Of a stretch of 64,000 bases of DNA, positions 33,814 to 45,345 are shown in pieces. Location: positions 22,896-86,895 of the forward strand of contig JAKUCV010003286.1 of NCBI GenBank assembly GCA_028386065.3, given 5' to 3'. The notes beneath the pieces were generated by a model. That model did not search any database, was not told the origin of the DNA, and saw only the letters and a list, made by a program, of their open reading frames with translations. Within the stretch, counting starts at the first letter, position 1. Each line of letters begins with the position of its first letter. The DNA is from Turnera subulata (Eukaryota > Streptophyta > Magnoliopsida > Malpighiales > Passifloraceae). Made by a program: the position numbers and the translations under genes.

Positions 33814-36800
33814 TCAATGGTGCCCCAATGGGGCACCAATAGCGCACCAATGGCCCAGTGAACCAATGCATAAGAGCAATCTCCAAATCCACCATGTCAA
33901 ATGCTACCTAAGACGGTTCCACAAATATGGGGATAATTTATAAGGATTTTCGGATGCCTTCATTGGACATTTTGAGCTCATCTGAGGTGCTTTTCCATTT
34001 TTCCCGATTTACGGGATTTTACTTGTTCCAAAAATAAAAATTGGACTTCCACATCTCTGAAAAATCTGAAATTTTGCAGGTAGTTGGATTGGATTTTTAT
34101 TGGTCTGTGTACAAAATTTCAACTCAAAACTCAGACATCAAAATTTCAGCTCAAAACTCAAAAATCGCACCAGTGGTGCCCCAATAGCGCACCAATGGGC
34201 CACCAATAGCGCCCTAATAGTGCAACAATGGCCCAGTGAACCAATGCAAAAGAGCAATCTCCAAATCCACCATGTCAAATCTTCCTAAGATGATTGCACA
34301 AATATGGGGAGGATTTATAAGGATTTTTGGATGCCTTCCATGGACATTTTGAGCTCGACTGAGGTGCTTTTCCATTTTTTCCGATTTACGAGATTTTAAT
34401 TGTTCAAAAAATAAAAAGTCGGACTTCCGCATCTCAGAAAAATTTGAAATTTTTTAAGTAGTTGGATTGGATTTTTATTGGTGTGTGTACAAAATTTCAG
34501 CTTAAAACTAAAAAAACGAACCAATGGTGCACCAATAGCGCCCCAGAGGGCCACCAATGGCGCCCCAATAGTGCAACAATGGCCCGGTGAACCAATGCAT
34601 AAGAGCAATCTCCAAATCCACCATGTCAAATGCTACCTAAGATGATTCCACAAATATGGGGAAGATTTATAAGGATTTTTGGATGCCTTCCAAGGACATT
34701 TTGAGCTCGTCTCTGGTCCTTTTCCATTTTTTCCGATTTACGGGATTTTAATTGTTCCAAAAATAAAAAGTCGGACTTTCACATCCGAGAAAAATCTGAA
34801 ATTTTGCAAGTAGTTGGATTGGATTTTTAATGGTATGTGTAAAAAAGTTCAGTTCAAAACTCAAAAATCGAACCAATGGCGCTCCAATAGCGCCCTAGTG
34901 GGCCACCAATGGCGCCCCAATAGTGCAACAGTGGCCCGGTGAACCAATGCATAAGAGCAATCTCCAAATCCACCATGTCAAATGCTACCTAAGATGATTC
35001 CACAAATATCAGGATGATTTATATGGATTTTTGGATGCCTTCCCCGGACATTTTAAGGTCATCTGAGGTGCTTTTCCATTTTTCCTGATTTACGGGATTT
35101 TAATTGTTCCAAAAATAAAAAGTCGAAGTTTCATATTTCAGAAAATTCTGAAATTTTTCAGGTAGTTACCAGTAGCGCACCAATGGGCCACCAATGGCGC
35201 CCCAATAGTGCAACAATGGCCAAGTGAACCAATACAGAAGGGCAATCTCCAAATCCACCACGTCAAATGCTTCCTAAGACGATTCCAAAAAAATGGGGAT
35301 GATTTATAAGGATTTTTGGATGCCTTCCCCGGACAATTTGAGCTCGTCTGAGGTGCTTTTCCATGTTTCCCGAATTACGGGATTTTAATTGTTCCAAAAA
35401 TAAAAAATCGGATTTCCACTGCTCAGAAAAAAATCTGAAATTTTGCAGGTAGTTGGATTGGATTTTTATTGGTGTGTGTACAAAATTTCAGCTCAAAACT
35501 CAAAAATCGCACCAAAGGCGCACCAATAGCGCACCAATGGCGCACCAATGGCGCCCCAATGGCCCAGTGAACCAATGTATAAGAGCAATCTCCAAATCCA
35601 CCACGTAAAATCCTACCTAAGATGATTTCACAAATATTGGGATGATTTATAAGGAATTTTTGATGCCTTCCCCGGACATTTTGAGCTCATCTGAGGTGCT
35701 TTTCCATTTTTCCCGATTTAAGGGATTCTAATTGTTCCAAATATAAAAAGTTGCACTTCCACATCTCAGAAAAATCTAAAATTTTGCAGGTAGTTGGATT
35801 GGATTTTTATTGGTGTGTGTACAAAATTTCAGCTCAAAACTCAAAAATTAAGATTTCAGCTCAAAACTCAAAAATCGCACTAGTGGCGCCCCAATTGCGC
35901 ACCAATAGCGCCCCATTAGTGCCCCAATGGCCCAGTGAACCAATGCATAAGAGCAATCTCCAAATCCACAATGTCAAATTCTACCTAAAATGATTCCACA
36001 AATATGGGGATGATTTGTAAGGATTTTTGGATGCCCCCCCCGGACATTTTGAGCTCATATGAGGAGTTTTTCCATTTTTCCCGATTTACGGGATTTTAAT
36101 TGTTCCAAAAATAAAAAGTCGGACTTTCACTTCTCAGAAAAAGCTGAAATTTTGCAGGTAGTTGGATTGGATTTTTATTGGTGTGTGTACAAAATTTCAG
36201 CTCAAAACTCAAAAATAGAACTAATGGCACACCAATAGCGCAACAATGACGCTCCAGTAGCGCAACAATGGCCCAGTGAACCAATGCGTAAGAGCAATCT
36301 CCAAATACACCATGTCAAACGCTACCTAAGATCAATCCAAAAATATGGGGATGATTTATAAGAATATTTGGATGCCTTCCCCGGACATTTTGAGCTCATC
36401 TGAGGTGCAATTCCATTTTCCCCGATTTACTGGATTTTATTTATTCCAAAAATAAAAAATCGGACTTCCACTTCTCAGAAAAAACTGAAATTTTGAAGGT
36501 TGTTGGATTGGATTTTTATTGGTCTGTATTCAAAATTTCAGCTCAAAACTCAAAAATTGCACCAATGGCGCACCAATAGCGCACCAATGGCGCCCCAATG
36601 GCCCAGTGAACCATTGCATAAGAGCAATCTCTGAATCCACCATGTCAAATGCTACCTAAGATGATTCCAAAATTACGGTGTTGATTTAAATGGATTTTTG
36701 GATGCCTTCCCCGGACATTTTGAGCTCATCTGAGGTGCTTTTCTATTTTTCCCGATTTACGGGATTTTAATTGTTCCAAAAATAAAAAGTCGGACTTTCA

Positions 36801-39800
36801 CATCTGAGAAAAATCTGAAATTTTGCAAGTAGTTGGATTGGATTTTTATTAGTGTGTGTACAAAATTTCAGCTCAAAACAAAAAAAATCGAGCCAAAGGC
36901 GCACCAATAGCGCCCCAGTGGGCCATCAATGGCGCCCCAATAGTGCAACAGTGGCCCGGTGAACCAATGCATAAGAGCAATCTCCAAATCGACCGGGTCA
37001 AATGCTACCTAAGACGTTTCCACAAATATGGGGATGATTTATAAAGATTTTTGGATGCCTTCCATGAACACTTTGAGCTCGTCTGAGGTGCTTTTCCATT
37101 TTTCCCGATTTACGGTATTTTATTTGTTCCGAAAATAAAAAGTCGGACTTCCACTTCTCAGAAAAATCTTAAATTTTCCAGGTAGTTGGATTGGATTTTT
37201 GTTGGTGTGTGTAAATAATTTCAGCTCAAAACTCAAAAAGCGCACCAATGGCGCCCCTAGCGCACCAATGAACCAATGCATAAGAGGAGTCTCCAAATCC
37301 AACACGTCAAATCCTACCTAAGATGATTTCACAAATATGGGGATGATTTATAAGGATTTTTGCAAGCCTTCCCCGGACATTTTGAGCTCATCTGAGGTGC
37401 TTTTCTATTTTTCCCGTTTTAAGGGATTTTAATTGTTCCAAAAATAAAAAGTCAGTCTTCCAAATACGAAACAAATCTGTAATTTTGCAGGTAATTGGAT
37501 TGGATTTTTATTCGTGTGGGTACAAAATTTCAGCTCAAAACTCAAAAAACACAATTTCAGCTCAAAACTCAAAAATCGCACCAATGGCGTCCCAGTAGCG
37601 CACCAATGGCCCAGTGAACCGATGCATATGAGAAATCTCCAAATCCACCATGTCAAATGCTACCTAAAATGATTCCACAAATATGGAGATGATTTATAAA
37701 TATTTTTGGATGCCTCCCCCGGACATTTTGAGCTCATCTGAGGTGCTTTTCTATTTTTCCCGATTTACGGGATTTAAATTGTCCCAACAACAAAAAGTCG
37801 AAGTTTCAAATTTCAGAAAATTCTGACATTTTACAGGTACTTGGATTGGATTTTTTTTGGTGTGTACAAATTTTCAGCTAAAAACCCAAAAATCGAACCA
37901 ATGGTGCACCAATAGCGCACCAATGGGCCACCAATGGCGCCCCAATAGTGCAACAATGGCCCAGTGAACCAATGCTGAAGAGCAATCTCCAAATCCACCA
38001 TGTCAAATGCTTCCTAAGACGATTCCAAAAATATGGGTATGATTTATAAGGATTTTTGGATGCCTTCCCCGGACATTTTGAGCTCGTCTGAGGTGCTTTT
38101 CCATGTTTCGTGATTTACGGGATTTTAATTGTTCCAAAAATAAAACGTCAGACCTCCACACCTCATAAAAATCTGAAAATTTTCAGGTACTTGGATTGGA
38201 CTTTTATTGGTGTGTGTACAAAATTTCAGCTCAAAACTCAAAAAATTGCACCAAGGACGCACCAGTAGCGCACCATTGGCGCACCATTGGCGCCCCAATG
38301 GCGAACCAATGGCCCAGTGAACCAATGCATAAGAGCAATCTCCAAATCCACCATGTCAATTGCTACCTAAGATGATTCCACAAATATCGGGATGATTTAT
38401 AAGGATTTTTGGAAGCCTTCCCCGGACATTTTGAGCTCATCTGAGGTGCTTTTCTATTTTTCCCCGATTTACGGGATTTTAATTGTTCCAAAAATAAAAA
38501 ATCAGACTTCCAAATCTCAGAAAAATATGTAATTTTGCAGGTATTTGGATCGGATTTTTATTCGTGTGTGTACAAAATTTCAGCTCAAAAATCAAAAATC
38601 ACAATTTCAGCTTAAAACTTAAAAATCGCACCAATGGCGTCCCAATTGCGCACCAACGGCCCAGTGAACCGGTGCGTAAGTGCAATCTACAAATCCACCA
38701 TGTCAAATGCTACCTAAAATGATTCCACAAATATGGGGATAATTTATAAGGATTTTTGGATGCCTTCCCCGGACATTTTGAGCTCATCTGAGGTGCTTTT
38801 CTATTTTTCCCGATTTATGGGATTTTATTTGTTCCGAAAATAAAAAGTCGGACATCCACTTCTCAGAAAAATCTGAAATTTTGCAGGTAGTTGGATTGGA
38901 CTTTTATTGGTGTGTGTACAAAATTTCAGCTCAAAACTCAAAAATCAAACCAATGGCGCACCAATAGTGCGCCAATAGGCCAGTGAACCAATGCATAAGA
39001 GGATTATCCAAATCCACCATGTCAAATGCTACCTGAGATGATTCCACAAATATGGGGATGATTTATAAGGATTTTTGGATGCCTTTCCCAGACATTTCGA
39101 GCTCGTCTGAGGTGCATTTCCATTTTTTCCGATTTACCGGATTTTAGTTGTTCCAAAAATAAAAAGTTGGACTTCCACTTCTCTAAAAATTCTAAAATTT
39201 TGCAGGTAGTTTGATTAGATTTTTATTGGTGTGTGTACAAAATTTCAGCTCAAAACTCAAAAATTGCACCAAAGGCGCACCAGTCGCGCACCAATGACCA
39301 ATGGCTCCCCAATGGCCCAGTGAACCAATGCGTAGAGCAATCTCCAAATCCACCATGTCAAATCCTACCTAAGATGATTTCACAAATATGGGGATGATTT
39401 ACAACGATTTTTGGAAGCTTTCCCCGGACATTTTGAGCTCCTCTGAGGTGCTTTTCCAATTATCCCGATTTAGGGGATTTTAATTGTTCCAAAAATAAAA
39501 AGTCGGAATTTCACATCTCAGAAAAATCTGAAATTTTGCAGGTATTTGGATTGGAGTTTTGTTGGTGTGTGTACAAAATTTCAGCTCAAAACTCAAAAAT
39601 TGAACCAATGGCGCACCAATAACGCACCAATGGGCCACCAATGGCGCCCCAATAGTGCAACAATGGCCCAGTGAACCAATGCATAAGAGCATTATCCAAA
39701 TCCACCATGTCAAATGCTACCTGAGATGATTCCACAAATATGGGGATGATTTATAAGGATTTTTGGATTCCTTCACCAGACATTTTGAGCTCGTCTGAGG

Positions 39801-42800
39801 TGCATTTCCATTTTTCCCGATTTACGTGATTTTAGTTGTTCCAAAAATAAAAAATTGGACTTCCACATCTCTGAAAATTTTAAAATTTTGCTGGTAGTAG
39901 GATTGGATTTTTATTGGTGTGTGCAAAAAATTTCAGCTCAAAACTCAAAAATCGCACCAAAGGCGCACCAGTCGCGCACCAATGGCGCCAAAATGGCCCA
40001 GTGAACCAATGCATAAGTGCGATTTCCAAATCCACCAAGTCAAATGCTACCTAAGATGATTCCACAAATGTGGGGATGATTTATAATGACTTTTTGATGC
40101 CCTTACCGGACATTTTGAGCCCATCTGAGGTGCTTTTCCACTTTTCCCGATTTACGGGATTTTAATTGTTCCAGAAATAAAAAGTCGGACTTTCAAATCT
40201 CAGAAAATCTGAAATTTTGCAGGTAGCTGGATTGAATTTTTATTGGTGTGTGTACAAATTTGAGCTCAAAACTAAAAAATCGCACCAATGGCCCAGTATA
40301 CCAATGCATAAGAGCAATCTCCAAATCCACAATGTCAAATTCTACCTAAGAAGAATCCACAAATATGGGGATGATTTATTAGGATTTTTGCGTGCCTTCC
40401 CCGGACATTTTGAGCACATCTGAGGTGCTTTTCTATTTTTCCCGATTTACGGGATTTTAATTGTTCCAAAAATAAAAAGTCGGACTTCCACATCTCAGAA
40501 AAATCTGAAATTTTCAGGTAGTTGGATTGGATTTTTATTGGTGTGTGTACAAAATTTCTGCTCAAAACTCAAAAATCGCACCAAAGGCACTCCAATAGTG
40601 CACCAATGGCGCCCCAATGGCCCCCCAATAGCGCACCAATGCAGAAGAGCAATCTCCAAAACAACCATGTCAAATGCTACCTAAGATGATTCCACAAATA
40701 TGGGGATGATTTACAAGGATTTTTGGATGCCTTCTGCGGACATTTTTTCCCGATTGACGGGATTTTAATAGTTCAAAAAATAAAAATTCAGACTTCCACT
40801 TCCCTGAAAAATTTGTAATTTTTCAGTTATTTGGATTTTATTTTTATTTATTTCTGTACAAAATTTCAACTCATAACTCAGAAATCAAAAATTCAGCTCA
40901 AAATAGCGCAGCAATAGCGCACCAATGGCGCCCCAATAGCGCACCAATGGCCCAGTGAACCAATGCATAAGAGAAATCTCCAAATCCAACATGTCAAATG
41001 CTACCTAAGACGTTTCCACAAAATGAGATGATTTATAAGGCTTTTTGGATGCCTTCCCCGGACATTTTGTGCTCATCTGAGGTACTTTTCCAGTTTTCCC
41101 GGTTTACGGGATTTTAATTGTTCCAAAAATAAAAAGTCAGACTTTCACTTCTCAGAAAAGTCTAAAATTTTGCAGGTAGTTGGATTGGATTTTTATTGGT
41201 GTGTGTACAAAATTTCAGCACAAAACTCGAAAATCGAACCAATGGCGCACAAATAGCGCACCAATGGCGCCCCAATAGCGCAACAATGGCCCAGTGAACC
41301 AATGCATGAAAGCAATCTCCAAATTCACCATGTCAAATGCTACCTAAGATGATTCCAAAAACATGGGGATGATTTATAAGGATTTTTGGATGCCTTTCCC
41401 GACATCTTGAGCTCGTCTGAGGTGCTTTACCATTTTTCCCGATTTTACAGGATTTTAATTGTTCCAAAAAAAAAAATCGGACTTCCACATCTCAAAAAAA
41501 TCTGAAATTTTTGCAGGTAGTTGGATTGGAGTTCTGTTGGTGTGTGTACAAAATTTCAGCTCAAAAATCAAAAGTCGCACCAATGGCGCACCAGTATCGC
41601 ACCAATGGCGCACCAATGGCGCCCCAATGGCCTAGTGAACCAATGCATAAGAGCAATCTCCAAATCCACCATGTCAAATGCTGCCTAAGATGATTCCAAA
41701 AATATGGGGATGATTTTTAAGGATTTTTTGATGCCTTCCCCAGACATTTTGAGCTCGTCTGAGGTGCTTTTCCATGTTTCCCGATTTACGGGATTTTAAT
41801 TATTCCAAAAATAAAACGTCAGACTTCCATCTCTCAGAAAAATTTGAAATTTTGGAGGTAGTTGGATTGGATTTTTACTGGTGTGTGTAAAACATTTCAG
41901 CTGAAAACTCAAAAATCACACCAAAGGCGCACCAGTCGCGCACCAATGGCGCACCATTGGCGCCCCAATGGCCTAGTGAACAAATGCATAAGAGCAATCT
42001 CCAAATCCACCACGTCAAATTCTGCCTAATATGATTTCAAAAATATGGGGATGATTTATAAGGAATTTTGGATGCCTTTCCCAGACATTTTAACCTCATC
42101 TGAGGTGCTTTTACATTTTTCCCGATTTACGGGATTTTTATTGTTCCAAATATAAAAAGTTGCACTTCCACATCTCTGAAAAATCAAAAATTTTGCAGGT
42201 AGTTGGATTGTATTTTTATTGGTGTCTTTAAAAAATTTCAGCTCAAAACTCTCAAATCGCACCAATGGCGCACCAATAGCACCCCATTGGCGCACCAATG
42301 GCCCAGTGAACCAGTGCATAAGAGCAGTCTCTGAATCCACCACGTCAAATCCTATCTAAGATAATTTCACAAATATGGGGATGATTTATAAGGATTTTTG
42401 CATGCCTTACCTGGACATTTTGAGCTCATCTGAGGTGCTTTTCTATTTTTCCCGATTTAAGGGATTTTAATTGTTCCAAAAATAAAAAGTCTGACTTCCA
42501 CTACTCAGAAAAATCTGAACTTTTGCAGGTATTTGGATTGGATTTTTATTCGTCTGTGTACAAAATTTCAGCTCACAACTCAAAATTCACAACTTCAACT
42601 CAAAACTCAAAAATCGCACCAATGGCGCCCCAATATCGCACCAATGGCCCAGTGAACCGATGCATAAGAGCAATCTCCAAATCTACCATGTCAAATGCTA
42701 CCTAAGATGAATCCACAAATATGGGAATGATTTATAAGGATTTTTGGATGCCTTCCCCGGACATTTTGAGCTCATCTGAGGTGCTTTTCCATTTTACCCG

Positions 42801-44333
42801 ATTTACGGGATTTTAATTGTTCCAAAAATAAAAAGTTGGACTTTCACAACTCAGAAAAATTTGAAATTTTGCAGGAAGGTGCATTGGATTTTTATTGGTG
42901 TGTGTACAAAATTTCAGCACAAAACTCATAAGTCGAACCAATGGCGCACCAATAGCGCACCAATGGGCCACCAATGGCGCCCCAATAGTGCAACAATGGC
43001 CTGGTGAACCAATGCATAAGGGCAATCTCCCAATCCACCATGTAAAATGCTACCTAAGCTGATTACACAAATATGGGGATGATTTATAAGGATTTTTGGA
43101 TGCCTTGCCCGGGCATTTTGAGCTCGTCTGAGGTGCTTTTCCAATTTTCCCGAATTACGGGATTTTAATTGTTCCAAAAATAAAAAGTCGGACTTCCACT
43201 TCTCAGAAAAATGTGAAATTTTGCAGGTAGTTGGATTGGATTTTTATTCTTGAGTGTAAAAAATTTCAGCTCAAAAATCAATAACCAAAATTTCAGCTCA
43301 AAACTCAAAAATCGCACCATTGGCGAACCAATAGCACAGCAATGGCCCACTGAACAGATGCATAAGAGCAATCTCCAAATCCACCATGCCAAATGCTACC
43401 GAAGATGATTCCTCAAATATGGGGACGATTTATAAGGACTTTGGGATGCCTTCCCCAGACATTTTGAGCTCATCTAAGACGCTTTTCCATTTTTCCCGAT
43501 TTACGGGATTTTAATTGTTCCAAAAATAAAAAGTCAGACTTCCACTTCTCAGAAAAATCTGTAATTTTGCACGTATTTGGATTGGATTTTTATTCGTCTG
43601 TGTACAAAATTTCAGCACAAAACTCAAAAATTGAACTAATGGCGCACCAATAGCGCACCTTTGGCGCCCCAATAGCGCAACAATGGCCCAGTGAACCAAT
43701 GCATAACAGCAACCACCAAATCCACCATGTCAAATGCTACCAAAGAAGATTCAAAAAAAATTGGGATGATTTATAAGGATATTTGGATGCCTTCCCCGGA
43801 CATTTTGAGCTCATCTGAGGTGCAATTCCATTTTCCCCGATTTACGAAATTTTAATTGTTTCAAAAATAAAAAGTCGGACTTTCAGAACTTAGAAAAATA
43901 TGAAATTTTTCAGGTAGTTGGATTGGATTTTTATTGTTGTGTGTACAAAATTTCAGCTTAAAACTAAAAAATCAAACCAAAGGCGCACCAATAGCGCTCC
44001 AATGGGCCACCAATGGCGCCCCAATAGTGCAACAATGGCCTAGTGAACCAATGCATAAGAGCAATCTCCAAATCCACCATGTCAAATGCTACCTTAGATG
44101 ATTCCACAAATATGGGGATGATTTATAAGGACTTTTGAATGCCTTCCCCGGACATTTTGACCTCGTCTGAGGTGCTTTTCCATTTTTCCCGTGTTACGGG
44201 ATTTTAATTGTTCAAAAAATAAAAAGTCGGACTTTCACTTCTCAGAAAAATCTGAAATTTTGCAGGAAGGTGCATTGGATTTTTATTGGTGTGTGTACAA
44301 AATTTCAGCTCAAAACTCAAAAATGGAACCAAT
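33814..44333. repeat. Satellite array, right arm, segment 1
   Basis: About 31 monomers, same orientation as the left arm. From about 34190 many units carry a variant CCAAT tract with GGGCCACCAATGGCGCCCC and AGTGCAACAATGGCC, and GAGCTCGTCTGAGG in place of GAGCTCATCTGAGG; these forms are rare or absent to the left. Truncated units occur near 35165 and 40745. The last four bases, caat (44330-44333), are the target duplication of the gypsy-derived element. Confidence 0.95.
42871..44261. repeat. Four-monomer higher-order unit (1391 bp)
   Basis: The rare variant GCAGGAAGGTGCATTGGATT occurs at 42871 and 44262. The block between has a further marker monomer with ATCAATAACCAAAATTTC and CACTGAACAGATGCATAAG (near 43275-43365) that recurs near 47985-48075 and, with changes, near 49005-49110. 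This is local amplification of a group of three to four monomers; the gypsy-derived element later landed inside the second copy. Confidence 0.75.
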
Positions 44334-44747
44334 TGTCACAACCCGGGAATCCAAGGCGCACAGGGTTTCCTTGGGCTTGCTGGTGCGCGTGTGGGCTGAC
44401 TATTCTTGTTAGGATTTGGGCTGGCCACTTTGAGTCTTAATAGGAATAGACTTGTGATAGGAAACCTAGTCGCGATAGGAGTTCTATTACTAGTTGGAAA
44501 AGGGCTGAAACCTTGCGGCACCTATATAAATAGGACGCGTGAGGGGGAGTTGTTGGGCATGTATTGTTGTTGATGGTTTATTAATAATAATACTGAGTCT
44601 TCTCCCAATTACTTCTCTTGCTTTATTATTCTCTTGGTTCTCTCTTTCGTGTGTTTGCGTGTGTAGGCTTACAAGTTAAGGGACGATCTTGCTTGTGCCG
44701 CACGGTGAGAGTGTGCATCCGCTGCGCCACACTCTTGGTCCGTGACA
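44334..44747 (+). repeat. Gypsy-derived element 5' LTR (414 bp)
   Basis: Starts TGTCACAACCCGGGAATCC and ends TTGGTCCGTGACA. It contains a TATA box at 44523-44533 and an AT-rich ATTAATAATAATACT stretch (near 44580) that may serve 3' end formation. Identical to 47235-47648 except for two substitutions. The terminal TGTCAC and GTGACA form the usual short inverted repeat. Confidence 0.95.
44523..44533 (+). promoter_or_regulatory. LTR TATA box
   Basis: TATATAAATAG about 190 bp into the LTR, followed by a GC-richer stretch (GGACGCGTGAGGGGGAG). This is the expected promoter of the element; the same sequence lies at 47424-47434 in the 3' LTR. Confidence 0.75.
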
Positions 44748-44749
44748 AG

Positions 44750-44761
44750 TGGTAGCGGAGC
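44750..44761 (+). other. Primer-binding site of the gypsy-derived element
   Basis: TGGTAGCGGAGC starts two bases after the LTR end. It is the same two-base variant of the initiator tRNA-Met site seen in the other two LTR elements. Confidence 0.85.
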
Positions 44762-44838
44762 TTGACTTGCTGTTGGTGCCTTTTGGTTCGCCGTTGGTGC
44801 GATTTGGTGCGCTGCTGGTTCTGGTGGGTGCGCCAATT

Positions 44839-45008
44839 GGTTCGCGGGTGCGCTCTGGGCGCGCCTTTTTGGTTCGCGGGTGCGCTCTGGGCGCGCCTTT
44901 TTGGTTCGCGGGTGCGCTTTCTGGGTTCTGCTGGGCGCGCCTTTTGGCTCGACTGGGCGCACTTTTTGGCGCGACTGGGCGCACTTTTTGGCGCGACTGG
45001 GCGCACAC
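44839..45008 (+). repeat. GC-rich tandem repeats in the leader
   Basis: GGTTCGCGGGTGCGCTCTGG recurs at 44839, 44871 and 44903 (32-bp period, the third diverging after GGTGCGCT). It is followed by GGCTCGACTGGGCGCAC at 44946 with related copies at 44968 and 44990 (22-bp period). GCGCGCC and GGCGCGAC motifs could fold strongly in RNA. Long frames on both strands here reflect the repeats. The leader then runs to the ATG at 45346 without other recognisable content. Confidence 0.85.
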
Positions 45009-45345
45009 TTTTTTGCGCGATTGGGCTGCAGCAAGGCTAAGTTGGTACGAATCTTTTTTATTTTCTTTCGCAAACAAGAGTTGAATCCAGTGGTATTATT
45101 TGTTAACTTTTTGGCCTAGTCGACTTTTGTTGGTGCTTGGACAAAGTGCAATCTTGTTGTTTGTTTTCTTGGCTGGCCGATTTGTGCACCTTGTTGGAAG
45201 GGTGTCGATTGGCTTGGGGTTGTAGACGGCAGGGATTGTGAAACTTTGGAGCAGACCTTGGTGACTAGTGCGGGCAGAGAAGGGGCTGAATTGGGGTAGT
45301 TCTTGCGTGGGAAAGTGATACTTGGGTACACTTTGCGTGGAAAGG

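Noticed and set aside
44334..44747. Cassandra-type TRIM with a 5S rRNA promoter in the LTR
   Set aside because: No 5S internal promoter sequence seen in any LTR of the window, and a TATA box is present instead.
44626..45084. Several 80-134 codon frames on both strands in the gypsy-type leader (arginine/alanine-rich or tryptophan-rich)
   Set aside because: They follow the GC-rich 32-bp and 22-bp tandem repeats and cross the LTR boundary; no coding signal.
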